Source: Micromonospora kangleipakensis (lineage in GTDB: Bacteria > Actinomycetota > Actinomycetes > Mycobacteriales > Micromonosporaceae). Taken from it: a stretch of DNA of 64,000 nt. Made by a program: the position numbers and the translations under genes. The number at the start of each line of letters is the position of its first letter. Positions within the stretch are counted from its first letter, which is position 1. The stretch is taken from contig NZ_SHLD01000001.1 of assembly GCF_004217615.1 (NCBI RefSeq), positions 3,534,001-3,598,000 of the forward strand, in the 5' to 3' direction. The notes beneath the pieces were generated by a model, which was given only the letters and a program-made list of their open reading frames with translations, searched no databases and was not told the DNA's origin. This document shows positions 1 to 8,173 of the stretch, piece by piece.

Positions 1-1
1 G

Positions 2-169
2 CGAACACTCGCCGAAGACGCCCGTCACTACAACGGGTGGCGTCCCCATCGAGCGCTGCAGTTGCAGCCCCCACGCTCCGATCGTCCTGTCATCGACCTG
101 ACCCACGAGCGGATCAAACGCCGGCCCGTTCTCGGCGGGCTCATCAACGAGTACAAACGAGCCGCATAG
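2..169 (+). CDS. Transposase C-terminus (rve integrase core), 5' end outside window
   Basis: The frame is open from the window edge to a TAG at 167-169, giving 55 residues. It holds HYNGWRPHRAL and ends GGLINEYKRAA. The same arrangement (HYNDHRPHRSL ... GGLINEYSQAA) closes the complete transposase at 49528-50592, so this is the tail of an IS of the same IS481/IS3-like rve group. The catalytic Asp residues lie off the window. The element end probably falls at about 170-190, directly against the truncated DUF1810 gene. Confidence 0.85.
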   Translation, partial: RTLAEDARHYNGWRPHRALQLQPPRSDRPVIDLTHERIKRRPVLGGLINEYKRAA

Positions 170-188
170 AAGAACCAGCTCAGCGCAC

Positions 189-446
189 GTGACAGGGTTT
201 TGGAACCCCACAAGGACCTACCTTCTTCATCCGGTACTCGGCCCACGACTGCGAACGTGCGCGGCGGTCGTAGCGGAGACGACCGGTCGCACGGCTGAGC
301 AGATCTTCGGCGGCATCGACGCGATGAAGCTGCGCTCGTCGATGACCTTGTTCCTACGGGCCGCGCCAGAAGAAGACGTGTTCGCATCTGTGCTGCGACG
401 CTACTTCGATGCCGAGCCCGACCCGGCGACGGACAGCCGCCTCTGA
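189..446 (+). pseudogene. DUF1810-family protein, N-terminally truncated
   Basis: This 85-residue frame has the C-terminal hallmarks of the DUF1810 family: YLLHPVLGPRLRTC, then AEQIFGGIDAMKLRSSMTLF, then VFASVLRRYFDAEPD. Family members are usually about 140-150 residues and start with a Tyr/Phe/Trp-rich half that is missing here. The homology begins only about 50 bases after the stop of the IS remnant, which suggests that an IS insertion or deletion removed the 5' half. The GTG at 189 is merely the first available start and may not be used. The function of DUF1810 proteins is unknown. Confidence 0.7.
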
Positions 447-455
447 CCCGCGCGG

Positions 456-1085
456 CTACAAAATGCCGAGCTGGCTGGCGCGGGCCAACGCCTCGACCCG
501 GTTACGGGCGCCGAGCTTTTCCAGCGACCGCTGCAGGTACGTCTTGACCGTGTTCCGGGTCAGCCCCAGCTCCGCGGCGATCTCCGGGTTGGTCTGGCCC
601 ATCGCGACATGGCGCAGGATCTCGTACTCGCGCCGGGTCAATCCGTGCTCCCGGAGCTTGCGACTGACCAGCGCGCTGCTGGTGTCGTGATCGACCTCGA
701 CCACCCGCTCGCCGGAGACCACCCGCCGGATCACGTCGATCAGGACCTCTCGCGCGGTGTCCTTGACCACGACACCGTCGACGCCTGCGGCCAACGCCGC
801 GTCAAGCGCGGCATGGTCGGGGTACGCCGTGAAAATGATGATCTTCGACTCGGGGCTGCGCTTGCGTAGTGAGTGCACCGCTTCCGGGGCGAGCATGTCG
901 GGCAGGCGAAGGTCGAGCAGGACCACGTCGGGACGCAGCGCGTCGACTGCCGCGACCGCCTCTCGTCCTGAACGGGCGTAACCGGCCACGTGCAGCCAGG
1001 ACGTGTGGTGGACCGCGAGGGTCACCCCGTCCAGGACGATGGGGTGGTCGTCGACGACGAGTACCCGAACCAGGTCAGCCGTCAT
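456..1085 (-). CDS. NarL/FixJ-family response regulator
   Basis: This is a two-component DNA-binding regulator of about 209 residues. Counting from an upstream ATG at 1097, the acidic pair is in VDDHP at residues 15-19, the phospho-acceptor Asp is D62 in LLDLRLPD, and the switch Lys is in VVKD. A C-terminal LuxR-type HTH (LTRREYEILRHVAMGQTNPE onward) covers about 150-205. I prefer the ATG at 1085 because it overlaps the kinase stop as ATGA, implying translational coupling. Its partner is the kinase immediately upstream. The divergent transporter operon is an obvious candidate target, which is inference. Confidence 0.9.
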   Translation of the reverse strand: MTADLVRVLVVDDHPIVLDGVTLAVHHTSWLHVAGYARSGREAVAAVDALRPDVVLLDLRLPDMLAPEAVHSLRKRSPESKIIIFTAYPDHAALDAALAAGVDGVVVKDTAREVLIDVIRRVVSGERVVEVDHDTSSALVSRKLREHGLTRREYEILRHVAMGQTNPEIAAELGLTRNTVKTYLQRSLEKLGARNRVEALARASQLGIL

Positions 1086-2230
1086 TGCGGTAGCCACGCC
1101 TGCACGGTAATACCACCGTCTTCATTAGACCCAATGTTCATGGTGCCGCCGACGCGGCCTAGGCGCTCGGCCGTGGCCGCGAGGCCAAGACCGTCGCCCC
1201 ACGATGCCTCGTCGGTGAACCCGACCCCGTCGTCGGCGATGGTGACCGCGACGCCGTTGCGTTGGCAGTACACGCTCAGCACTACCGACTTGGCCCTGGC
1301 GTGCTTCTCGACGTTGAGCAGCGCTTCGCGGGTGGCGTCGGCCAGCGTCGCGATGCGGTCCTGCGGCAAGGTCGGTAGATCAGTCAGCATAATTAGGCGG
1401 GCCGGGATCCCAGTCCGCTCCTGGAACGCGCGGCAGTGCCCCCGCAATGCCACTCCCAGCGCCACCTCGCCCGGCGGAGCGCTGAGCACTCGCAGCGATC
1501 CACGTAGCGCCTCCGACGCCTCAGCAGCCTGCTGCTCGAGCGTGTGGAGCCGGGTCTTGATCTCTTCGTCCAGCTCGACCTCGTCACCGAGCCGGCGGAT
1601 CCCGGCCCGAAGCGTGAACAGGACCGCGCCCACCGTGTCGTGGAGCCTGAGCGCCACGAGGCGCCGTTCCTCGTGGACGGCGACCTCGGCGGCGTGCCGT
1701 GCCCGTTCGGCCACCGCGCCCGCTGCGGCGACGCGTGCGGCCACCTGCTCCATCGCCTGCACGGTTCGATCGCCGAACGGCGTGGGGCCTCGGTTGGCGC
1801 CGTAGAGCACGCCGAGCAGGGCGCCGCGGTGCATCACCGGTACGGCGATCATCGCCTTGATCCCTTCGGCCGCGGCCGGCGCCTTGTGGTGGGGGCTGAT
1901 ATCGTCCGATTCGCAGTAGTCGCCGACCCACATTGGACGGCGTGCCGCCATCACCTTGCCGCCGAGTCCGGTACCAATCGGCACCACGATGCCGCGTACA
2001 AGGTTGGTAACGGTGTTAACCGGGTACTGAAGGACGATCTTGTCGGCGCCCGCGGGTTCGCCGATCCACGCGAGATCGACACCGGTCGCGTCGGGTACGA
2101 CTTGCATGATCCGGTTGGTCGCCGCGGGAGCGTCTAGCAGCTCAAGAATCTCGACGTACTCCTGGTCAATCCGGGCCAGGATGTCGGGCAGCATCGAGGG
2201 CTCGTGGCCGCGATGGCCGTGATTGCTCAT
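1082..2230 (-). CDS. Sensor histidine kinase, GAF plus HisKA_3/HATPase_c
   Basis: This is a cytosolic-looking NarX/DegS-type kinase of about 382 residues. An N-terminal GAF domain contains GTGLGGKVMAARRPMWVGDY and MIAVPVMHRGALLGVLYG. A HisKA_3 dimerisation helix follows with the phospho-His in LRLHDTVGAVLF, then an ATPase domain with N-box REALLNVEKHA, G1 DDGVGF and G2 GDGLGLAATAERL. No membrane segment is seen, so the signal is probably sensed inside the cell by GAF. The frame stays open upstream to 2416, but the ATG at 2230 fits the domain start. It is translationally coupled to the response regulator. Confidence 0.88.
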   Translation of the reverse strand: MSNHGHRGHEPSMLPDILARIDQEYVEILELLDAPAATNRIMQVVPDATGVDLAWIGEPAGADKIVLQYPVNTVTNLVRGIVVPIGTGLGGKVMAARRPMWVGDYCESDDISPHHKAPAAAEGIKAMIAVPVMHRGALLGVLYGANRGPTPFGDRTVQAMEQVAARVAAAGAVAERARHAAEVAVHEERRLVALRLHDTVGAVLFTLRAGIRRLGDEVELDEEIKTRLHTLEQQAAEASEALRGSLRVLSAPPGEVALGVALRGHCRAFQERTGIPARLIMLTDLPTLPQDRIATLADATREALLNVEKHARAKSVVLSVYCQRNGVAVTIADDGVGFTDEASWGDGLGLAATAERLGRVGGTMNIGSNEDGGITVQAWLPQ

Positions 2231-2521
2231 GATTGTTCCGATCTGCACCCGGCTGGACTCGCCGATGTCGCTGTCGCTGTCGTGCAATCGTCGGGCAGCG
2301 GGTTGGATGCGGACCACCTCCAGATGGAGATACACGTTGGGTGACCTCCACCTGTATCTACCGCAGATCGCGCCGACGGCCCACCCTCGTAACCCAACCG
2401 TCATGTGCGTACGCACCCGAACGTGTCATCACGCTGCGAAGGTGCGCTCTCAACATGCTAGAAGCACGCCGTGCACGACCGGACGCGAGGCCGCTGGGCC
2501 TGAGGGGCTGGTAGGGCGAAC
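2231..2521. promoter_or_regulatory. Divergent intergenic region with candidate operators
   Basis: This 291-bp stretch separates the leftward kinase/regulator genes from the rightward transporter operon and has no convincing gene. It contains an inverted repeat AGATACA (2328-2334) / TGTATCT (2353-2359), overlapped by two ACCTCCA direct repeats (2315-2321 and 2344-2350). A 12-bp palindrome, GTGCGTACGCAC, lies at 2405-2416. Either could be an operator for the NarL-type regulator. Symmetry is the only evidence. Confidence 0.4.
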
Positions 2522-3307
2522 ATGCTGCGGGTAGAGAACCTCGAAGTCGTCTACGACGACGTGATGCTGATACTGCGCGGCGTGAGTCTCGAGCTTCCGC
2601 AGGGCGCGATCGTGGCGCTTCTCGGCGCGAATGGCGCCGGCAAGACGACTCTGCTGCGGGCGATCTGTGGGCTGCTCGACCCGCACGACGGAGACATCAC
2701 GAAGGGCGCGGTCACCGTGGACGGGCGTCCGATCCACGGCATGCGCCCGTCCGCCATCGTGCGGAGCGGGGTCTCCCAGGTGATGGAGGGACGGCGCACG
2801 TTCGCCGAGCTGTCGGTCGAAGAGAATCTGCGGCTTGGGGCGCACACCAACCCACGGGGCCGAGCGGCCCGGATCGAGCAGGTCTACGGCTTGTTCCCGG
2901 TGCTGGCCAAGCGGCGGCGGGACACCGCGGGGTACTTGTCCGGCGGTGAGCAGCAGATGCTCGCGATGGGGCGGGCGTTGATGGCGCAGCCGAAGTACCT
3001 ACTCCTGGACGAGCCGAGCCTCGGGCTCGCGCCGAAGCTGGTAGAGCAGATTCGGGACCTGATCGCGGAGATCAACCGTCAGGGTACGGGCGTGCTGCTG
3101 GTCGAGCAGAACGCGACGATGGCGCTGTCGATCGCCTCCCATGGCTACGTCATGGAGACTGGCAAGATCGTGCTTGACAAGCCCGCGGCGGAGCTGCTCG
3201 CCGACGAGGACGTGCGCGAGTTCTACCTCGGCCTGCATCCAGAGGGCACGACCAAGTCGTTCCGCGAGGTCAAGCACTACAAGCGGCGGAAGCGGTGGTT
3301 GTCTTGA
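2522..3307 (+). CDS. livF: Branched-chain-type ABC transporter ATPase, LivF class
   Basis: This is one of two ATPases energising a Liv/HAAT-type importer. Walker A is LLGANGAGKTTLL (about residues 34-46), the signature is LSGGEQQMLAMGRAL, Walker B is YLLLDEPSLGLAP and the H-loop region is VLLVEQNA. At 261 residues it exceeds the usual ~235 of LivF because of a basic tail (FREVKHYKRRKRWLS), a variant I associate with actinobacterial transporter clusters carrying an acyl-CoA ligase. It is the first gene of the operon 2522-9484, and the next gene overlaps its stop. Confidence 0.92.
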   Translation: MLRVENLEVVYDDVMLILRGVSLELPQGAIVALLGANGAGKTTLLRAICGLLDPHDGDITKGAVTVDGRPIHGMRPSAIVRSGVSQVMEGRRTFAELSVEENLRLGAHTNPRGRAARIEQVYGLFPVLAKRRRDTAGYLSGGEQQMLAMGRALMAQPKYLLLDEPSLGLAPKLVEQIRDLIAEINRQGTGVLLVEQNATMALSIASHGYVMETGKIVLDKPAAELLADEDVREFYLGLHPEGTTKSFREVKHYKRRKRWLS

Positions 3308-4137
3308 GCGCCACGAGCGAGCTGACCAGCCCCGCGTTCGGGCGGGGAAGGTACGCGCTGACGGAGGAGCCGATCCTGGCCGTCGATGAGATCCGGCTGG
3401 CGTTCAAGGGGGTCAAGGCGATCGACGGCGTCAGCTTTTCCGTTGGCCGCCGTGAGCTCTTCGCCATCATCGGCCCGAACGGGGCCGGTAAGACGTCGAT
3501 CTTCAACGTTCTCTCCGGTGTCTACCGTCCGCAGTCGGGCCGGGTCATGTTCGACGGCGCGAACCTCGTCGGGCACCGTCCGCATCGGATCGCCGCAGCC
3601 GGAATGGCCCGGACCTTCCAGAACGTGGAGCTCTTCTCGAACCTGACGGTTCTCGACAACCTGCTGCTGGGCCGGCACACCCACTTGCGCTACGGCACGT
3701 TCGCCGCGATCGCCTGGTTCGGCCGGGCGCGGCGGGAGGAGCTCGCCGCGCGCGCGGCCGTCGAGGACATTGTCGACTTTCTTGAGCTGCAACAGTGGCG
3801 ACGGCTGCCGGTCGGTCTACTCCCGTACGGCGTACAGAAGCGGGTCGAGCTCGGCCGGGCCCTCGCCATGCAGCCCAAGCTCTTACTACTCGACGAGCCG
3901 GTGGCGGGCATGAACCTCGAGGAGACCGAGGACATGGCCCGCTTCATCCTCGACATCCGCGACGAGCTGAACATCCCGATGATCCTGGTCGAGCACGACA
4001 TGGGCCTGGTGATGGACCTGGCCGACCGGGTTATGGTGCTCGACTTCGGTGTCCCGATCACGACCGGAGTACCGGCCGAGGTTCAACGCAATCCGGAAGT
4101 CATCCGCGCCTACCTCGGGGAGGTGGCACAGAATTGA
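3295..4137 (+). CDS. livG: Branched-chain-type ABC transporter ATPase, LivG class
   Basis: This is the second ATPase of the importer. Walker A is IIGPNGAGKTSIF, the LivG-style signature is LLPYGVQKRVELGRAL, Walker B is LLLLDEPVAGMN and the switch His is in LVEHDMGLVMDLADRV. The region after Walker A (GMARTFQNVELFSNLTV) is characteristic of LivG. The frame starts with GTG at 3295, inside livF. A TTG at 3304 forms a TTGA overlap with the livF stop and is an equally plausible start, matching the TTGA junction at the end of this gene. Confidence 0.92.
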   Translation: MVVLSATSELTSPAFGRGRYALTEEPILAVDEIRLAFKGVKAIDGVSFSVGRRELFAIIGPNGAGKTSIFNVLSGVYRPQSGRVMFDGANLVGHRPHRIAAAGMARTFQNVELFSNLTVLDNLLLGRHTHLRYGTFAAIAWFGRARREELAARAAVEDIVDFLELQQWRRLPVGLLPYGVQKRVELGRALAMQPKLLLLDEPVAGMNLEETEDMARFILDIRDELNIPMILVEHDMGLVMDLADRVMVLDFGVPITTGVPAEVQRNPEVIRAYLGEVAQN

Positions 4138-6020
4138 CCGAGTCGATGACGAGGCCAGGTGGGGCTGCGACAACAGGCGGTGCGTCCGCGGCAAGAACGA
4201 TCGCAACCCGAGTGCGGGACCGGGCCTGGAGTACGGGCGACCGCGTGGCCATGCGCGAGAAGGACCTTGGCGTATGGCAAGAAATCACTTGGAAGGCCTA
4301 TTGGGACACGGTGCTGACGGTCGGGCACGCCCTGCTGGCCCTAGGCGTCGAGCCGGGTGACCGAGTCGCGATCCACGCGGAGAACTGTCCAGAGTGGCTA
4401 TACGCTGACGTCGCGACGGTCGCGGTACGGGCGACAACCGTCGGGCTCTACCCGACGAACCCGCCGGCTGAGGTGGGGTATCTGCTGTCCCACTCCGAAG
4501 CGAAGCTGCTCGTTGCCGAAGACCAGGAACAGGTGGACAAGGCACTGGCTGTGATCGACGAGTGTCCAGCTCTGACGCGGATCGTCTACATCGAACCTCG
4601 TGGCATCCGTTTTCACTATGATCACCCTGCCCTGCTCGCCTGGGACGATCTGCTCCAGCTCGGTGCGGAGCATCGCGCCGCATATCCGAGCGCTGTCGAG
4701 GATCGCATGGCGTCGGCGACCCCGGATGACATCGCCAACCTCATCTACACCTCCGGAACCACCGGGCCGCCCAAGGGCGCGATGCTGTCGGTGGCTAACC
4801 TCAACTTCGCGATCGAGACGCTCGTGGAGCAGCATGGCCTAGCATCGCCGCCGGCGAATGCCAACGACCTTGGCCTGTCCTATCTTCCGCTCTGCCACAT
4901 TGCCGAGCGCACCTTCACCATCCACCAGAACGCGGCCGCCGGAGTGCAGGTGCATTTTGGCGAGTCCATCGCTACCGTTCAGGCAGACCTGCGCGAGGTG
5001 CAGCCCACATTGCTGTTCGGGGTGCCCCGCATTTGGGAGCGGATTCTCGCCAGCGTGACCATCGGTCTGCGAAATGCAGGGTGGATCAAGCGGACGAACG
5101 CGGCGGTCTGGTTGAAGATGGCGAACTGGATCGGCGACACGCTGGTGCGCACCGGTGGCCGGCATACGCTGTCCACCCGGGTGGTCTACGCGGTCGGCTG
5201 GCTTTTCTTGTACCGGGCGTTGCGGGAGCGCATCGGGATGCGGCGGGTACGGTTTGCCAGCTCGGGAGCTGCGCCGATCGCGCCGGAGGTGCTCAAGTTC
5301 TTCATGGGCATCGGAGTGCCGATGTACGAGATCTACGGTATGACGGAGAACGCCGCCGTCACCACGATCAACCGTCCCCGTCGGATCAAACTCGGCACGG
5401 TCGGCGAGCCACATACCAACGTCGAGGTCCGGATCGACGAGCAGACCGGCGAGATCCTCACCCGTCATCCTGCGGTCTTCGTCGGCTACTTCCGAGACCC
5501 GGAAGCGACGGCTAAGGCCAAGGACGCCGATGGCTGGCTCCACACCGGCGACGTCGGTGAGTGGGTGGGCGGGACGCACATCCGGATCACCGATCGGGCC
5601 AAGGACATCATCATCACGGCGGGGGGAAAGAACATCTCTCCGAGCGAGATCGAGAACGCCCTCAAGGCATCGCCGTTCATCAAGGAGGCGATCGTCGTCG
5701 GCGATCGGCGCCCGTACGTGGTTGCCCTGATCGGCATTGAGCTGGAGACGGTCGGCGACTGGGCGCAGCGTCGGGGGGTCGCCTACACCACCTACCGCGA
5801 CCTCACGGAGAAGCCGGAGGTCCTCAAGCTGGTGCAGGACATCGTGAACGAGGTCAATGTCCGCTTCGCCACGGCCGAGCAGATTAAGAAGTTCCGCATG
5901 CTCCCCAAGGAGCTCGACCACGAGGATGGCGAACTCACTGCCACGCAGAAGGTGAAGCGGTCCGCGATCGTCAAGCTCTTCGGTGACCTGGTCGAGGACA
6001 TGTACGGGAGCGGGCGATGA
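4134..6020 (+). CDS. AMP-forming acyl-CoA ligase, FadD15/long-chain class, within transporter operon
   Basis: This 628-residue ANL-superfamily ligase makes acyl-CoA from a carboxylic acid, ATP and CoA. The P-loop is YTSGTTGPPKGA (about residue 205), the adenine motif is YGMTEN (about 401), the hinge region is GWLHTGDVGEW (about 467), and GGKNISPSEIENALK is present. The C-terminal domain is long, as in FACS-type enzymes. Start: TTG at 4134 forms TTGA with the livG stop and has AGGTGG about 8 bases upstream. ATG at 4146 is the alternative. Its place between ATPase and permease genes suggests the imported substrate is an acid that is CoA-activated on entry (inference). Confidence 0.9.
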   Translation: MTESMTRPGGAATTGGASAARTIATRVRDRAWSTGDRVAMREKDLGVWQEITWKAYWDTVLTVGHALLALGVEPGDRVAIHAENCPEWLYADVATVAVRATTVGLYPTNPPAEVGYLLSHSEAKLLVAEDQEQVDKALAVIDECPALTRIVYIEPRGIRFHYDHPALLAWDDLLQLGAEHRAAYPSAVEDRMASATPDDIANLIYTSGTTGPPKGAMLSVANLNFAIETLVEQHGLASPPANANDLGLSYLPLCHIAERTFTIHQNAAAGVQVHFGESIATVQADLREVQPTLLFGVPRIWERILASVTIGLRNAGWIKRTNAAVWLKMANWIGDTLVRTGGRHTLSTRVVYAVGWLFLYRALRERIGMRRVRFASSGAAPIAPEVLKFFMGIGVPMYEIYGMTENAAVTTINRPRRIKLGTVGEPHTNVEVRIDEQTGEILTRHPAVFVGYFRDPEATAKAKDADGWLHTGDVGEWVGGTHIRITDRAKDIIITAGGKNISPSEIENALKASPFIKEAIVVGDRRPYVVALIGIELETVGDWAQRRGVAYTTYRDLTEKPEVLKLVQDIVNEVNVRFATAEQIKKFRMLPKELDHEDGELTATQKVKRSAIVKLFGDLVEDMYGSGR

Positions 6021-6904
6021 CCGAGATCGTGCAGATCCTCAGCCGCGGGCTGGGCATCGGCAGCATGTACGCGTTGCTGGCGCTCGGATTCGTCATCATC
6101 TACAAGTCGACCCGGGTGATCAGTTTCGCTCAGCCCGCGTTCATGCTCGCCGGTGCGGTGCTCGTGACCTACCTGGTGGGCCCGCTTGGCTTCTTCGTCG
6201 CGCTGCCGCTCGCCATGCTCGGCACCGCGATGCTCGGCTGGGGAGTGGAACGGGCAGCAATCCGCCCGATGGTGGGCCGCCCCGCGTTCACGGTCGCCAT
6301 CATCACCCTCGGCATTGACGTCATCATCCGCGTCGTTGCCGGCGCCGCGATCGGGATCAACCTGCGCCAGGTCGGCGACCCGTGGGGACTGAAGTCGACC
6401 ACGCTGTTCGGGATCGAGGTTCAACAGCGGCACCTCGCGATGATCGTCACGATGACCATCCTGGTAGCGATCCTGTTCGCGTTCTTCCAATTCACCACGA
6501 TGGGCCTGGCGATGCGGGCGGCGGCCTACGACCAGGAGGCGGCACTGGCCCAGGGTGTCTCGGTGGGTGGCGTTTTCTCCCTGTCGTGGGCGATCGCTGG
6601 CGCGCTCGCCGCGGTAGGCGGCACCTTCGCGGCCATCGGCGGCAGTGTGGAGTCGACTCTGTGGATCATCGCGCTGGTCGCGCTCCCGGTGATCATTCTC
6701 GGTGGACTGGACTCGCTCCCGGGGGCAGTCATCGGCGGTCTGCTCGTGGGTGTGGTGCAGGAAGTCATCGCGTTCTACCAGCAGTCGCTGCCTGAGTGGC
6801 TGGGCGGCAACGTCTCCATCCTCACGCCGTACCTGCTCATGCTGATCGTTCTGCTGGTCCGCCCCTACGGCTTGTTCGGCACCCGAGAGGTGGAACGCGT
6901 ATGA
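6017..6904 (+). CDS. livH: Branched-chain-type ABC transporter permease, LivH class
   Basis: This is a 295-residue polytopic membrane protein. The start resembles LivH (GLGIGSMYALLALGFVIIYKSTRVISFA), and the cytoplasmic loop that contacts the ATPases is present (TTMGLAMRAAAYDQEAALAQ). The C-terminal block has VILGGLDSLPGAVIGGLLVG, and the protein ends RPYGLFGTREVERV. It starts with an ATGA overlap on the ligase stop and ends with an ATGA overlap into the next permease, so it is certainly within the operon. Confidence 0.92.
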   Translation: MTEIVQILSRGLGIGSMYALLALGFVIIYKSTRVISFAQPAFMLAGAVLVTYLVGPLGFFVALPLAMLGTAMLGWGVERAAIRPMVGRPAFTVAIITLGIDVIIRVVAGAAIGINLRQVGDPWGLKSTTLFGIEVQQRHLAMIVTMTILVAILFAFFQFTTMGLAMRAAAYDQEAALAQGVSVGGVFSLSWAIAGALAAVGGTFAAIGGSVESTLWIIALVALPVIILGGLDSLPGAVIGGLLVGVVQEVIAFYQQSLPEWLGGNVSILTPYLLMLIVLLVRPYGLFGTREVERV

Positions 6905-8094
6905 CCACCGCGACGCCCACGACCGCGACGTCCACGACCGCGACGTCCACGACTACTGCTGCGACGAGGGCCACCAGGGGCAGACCGTTCGGTCGGCCGA
7001 TGCTGTATACGGCGTACGGCCAGGAGATGGCCCTGTTCAACACGCTCACCAAGAAGGTGATGGTGGGACTGCTGCTTGTGCTCGCCGCAGTCGCCCCGCT
7101 CGGCTTGGTGGACAAGGATCTTAAGCTGCTCGCCACCGCGTGCGTGACCGCGATTGGTGCGATCGGCCTCGGTCTGGTCACCGGCTACGCCGGGCAGGTG
7201 TCCCTGGGCCACGCGTTCTTCCTGGCCGTGGGCGCCTACACGGCCGCGGTCATCAGTGGCAACCCCGAGGGCCGCACCCTGGGCTTTGGGGTGCAGGAGA
7301 TTCTGATCTGGCTTCCCGCCGCGGGCATCGTGGCCGGCCTCGCCGGTGTGATCGTGGCGCCGTTGGCCACGCGGCTGCGAGGGCTCTACCTTGCCATCGT
7401 CACGCTCGGGCTGGTCTTCATCGGCGAGTATGTCCTGCGCGAGTGGAGCGAGGTTACCGGCGGCACAGGGATCGGGCGTCCGGCTCCGACACCCGCACTG
7501 TTCGGCCAGCGGCTCGACGTTGCGACACCCATCTTCGACGGATATGTGCTCACCCGTGACCAGAGGCTCTACTGGCTCATGCTTATCCTGCTGGTGATCT
7601 TCGCGCTCGCGGCCCGCAACATCGCCCGGTCCCGGGTCGGCCGAGCGTTCACCTCCATCCGCGACCGCGACATCGCCGCTGGCGTCATGGGCGTCAACTT
7701 GGCCCGCTACAAGACCATCGCTTTCGCGGTCTCATCGTTCTATGCCGGCTGCGCCGGGGCCCTGCTCTATGTCTCGGTTGGCTTTTTCGTGCCCGACTCG
7801 TTCAACCTGGAGATGTCGGTCCTGTTCATCGCGATGGTGCTCATCGGCGGGGCAGGCAGCATCTCCGGGGCGATCCTGGGCGCGTTCTTCTTCACCTACC
7901 TGCCCACCCTGACCCGGCAGATTCCGTCCGATGTCATCAGCGGAGCTGCCACCGACACCCCGAACATCTTCCAACTGCAGCTGGTGCTCTACGGCGCACT
8001 CATCATCGGGTTCCTCCTCTTCGAGCCCCGAGGTCTGTTCGGCCTCTGGATTCGAGTTCGCAACTTCTGGAAGGCCTGGCCATTCAAGTACTGA
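6901..8094 (+). CDS. livM: Branched-chain-type ABC transporter permease, LivM class
   Basis: This is a 397-residue permease. After an unusual Thr/Ala-rich N-terminal stretch come hydrophobic segments and the LivM signature GYAGQVSLGHAFFLAVGAYTA. The EAA-like loop (GRAFTSIRDRDIAAGVMGVN) and VLIGGAGSISGAILGAFFFT follow. The ATG at 6901 overlaps the livH stop as ATGA, and an open frame upstream of it is only a shadow inside livH. The substrate cannot be deduced from the permease. Confidence 0.92.
   Translation: MTTATPTTATSTTATSTTTAATRATRGRPFGRPMLYTAYGQEMALFNTLTKKVMVGLLLVLAAVAPLGLVDKDLKLLATACVTAIGAIGLGLVTGYAGQVSLGHAFFLAVGAYTAAVISGNPEGRTLGFGVQEILIWLPAAGIVAGLAGVIVAPLATRLRGLYLAIVTLGLVFIGEYVLREWSEVTGGTGIGRPAPTPALFGQRLDVATPIFDGYVLTRDQRLYWLMLILLVIFALAARNIARSRVGRAFTSIRDRDIAAGVMGVNLARYKTIAFAVSSFYAGCAGALLYVSVGFFVPDSFNLEMSVLFIAMVLIGGAGSISGAILGAFFFTYLPTLTRQIPSDVISGAATDTPNIFQLQLVLYGALIIGFLLFEPRGLFGLWIRVRNFWKAWPFKY
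6913..6957 (+). repeat. Three 15-bp tandem repeats in livM N-terminus
   Basis: Three consecutive copies of a 15-base unit, ACGYCCACGACCGCG or close to it, encode (T-x-T-T-A) repeats at residues 5-19. The second copy is exact to the consensus and the third is degenerate at its end. The repeat lies before the first membrane segment, so copy number could vary without disrupting the permease fold. Confidence 0.75.
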
Positions 8095-8173
8095 TCCGGC
8101 GCAATGGAATGAACCCTGCACCACCCGTCCCAACCCCCGCACCAGAACTCCTAGCACGTAGAAGGAGCACGTA

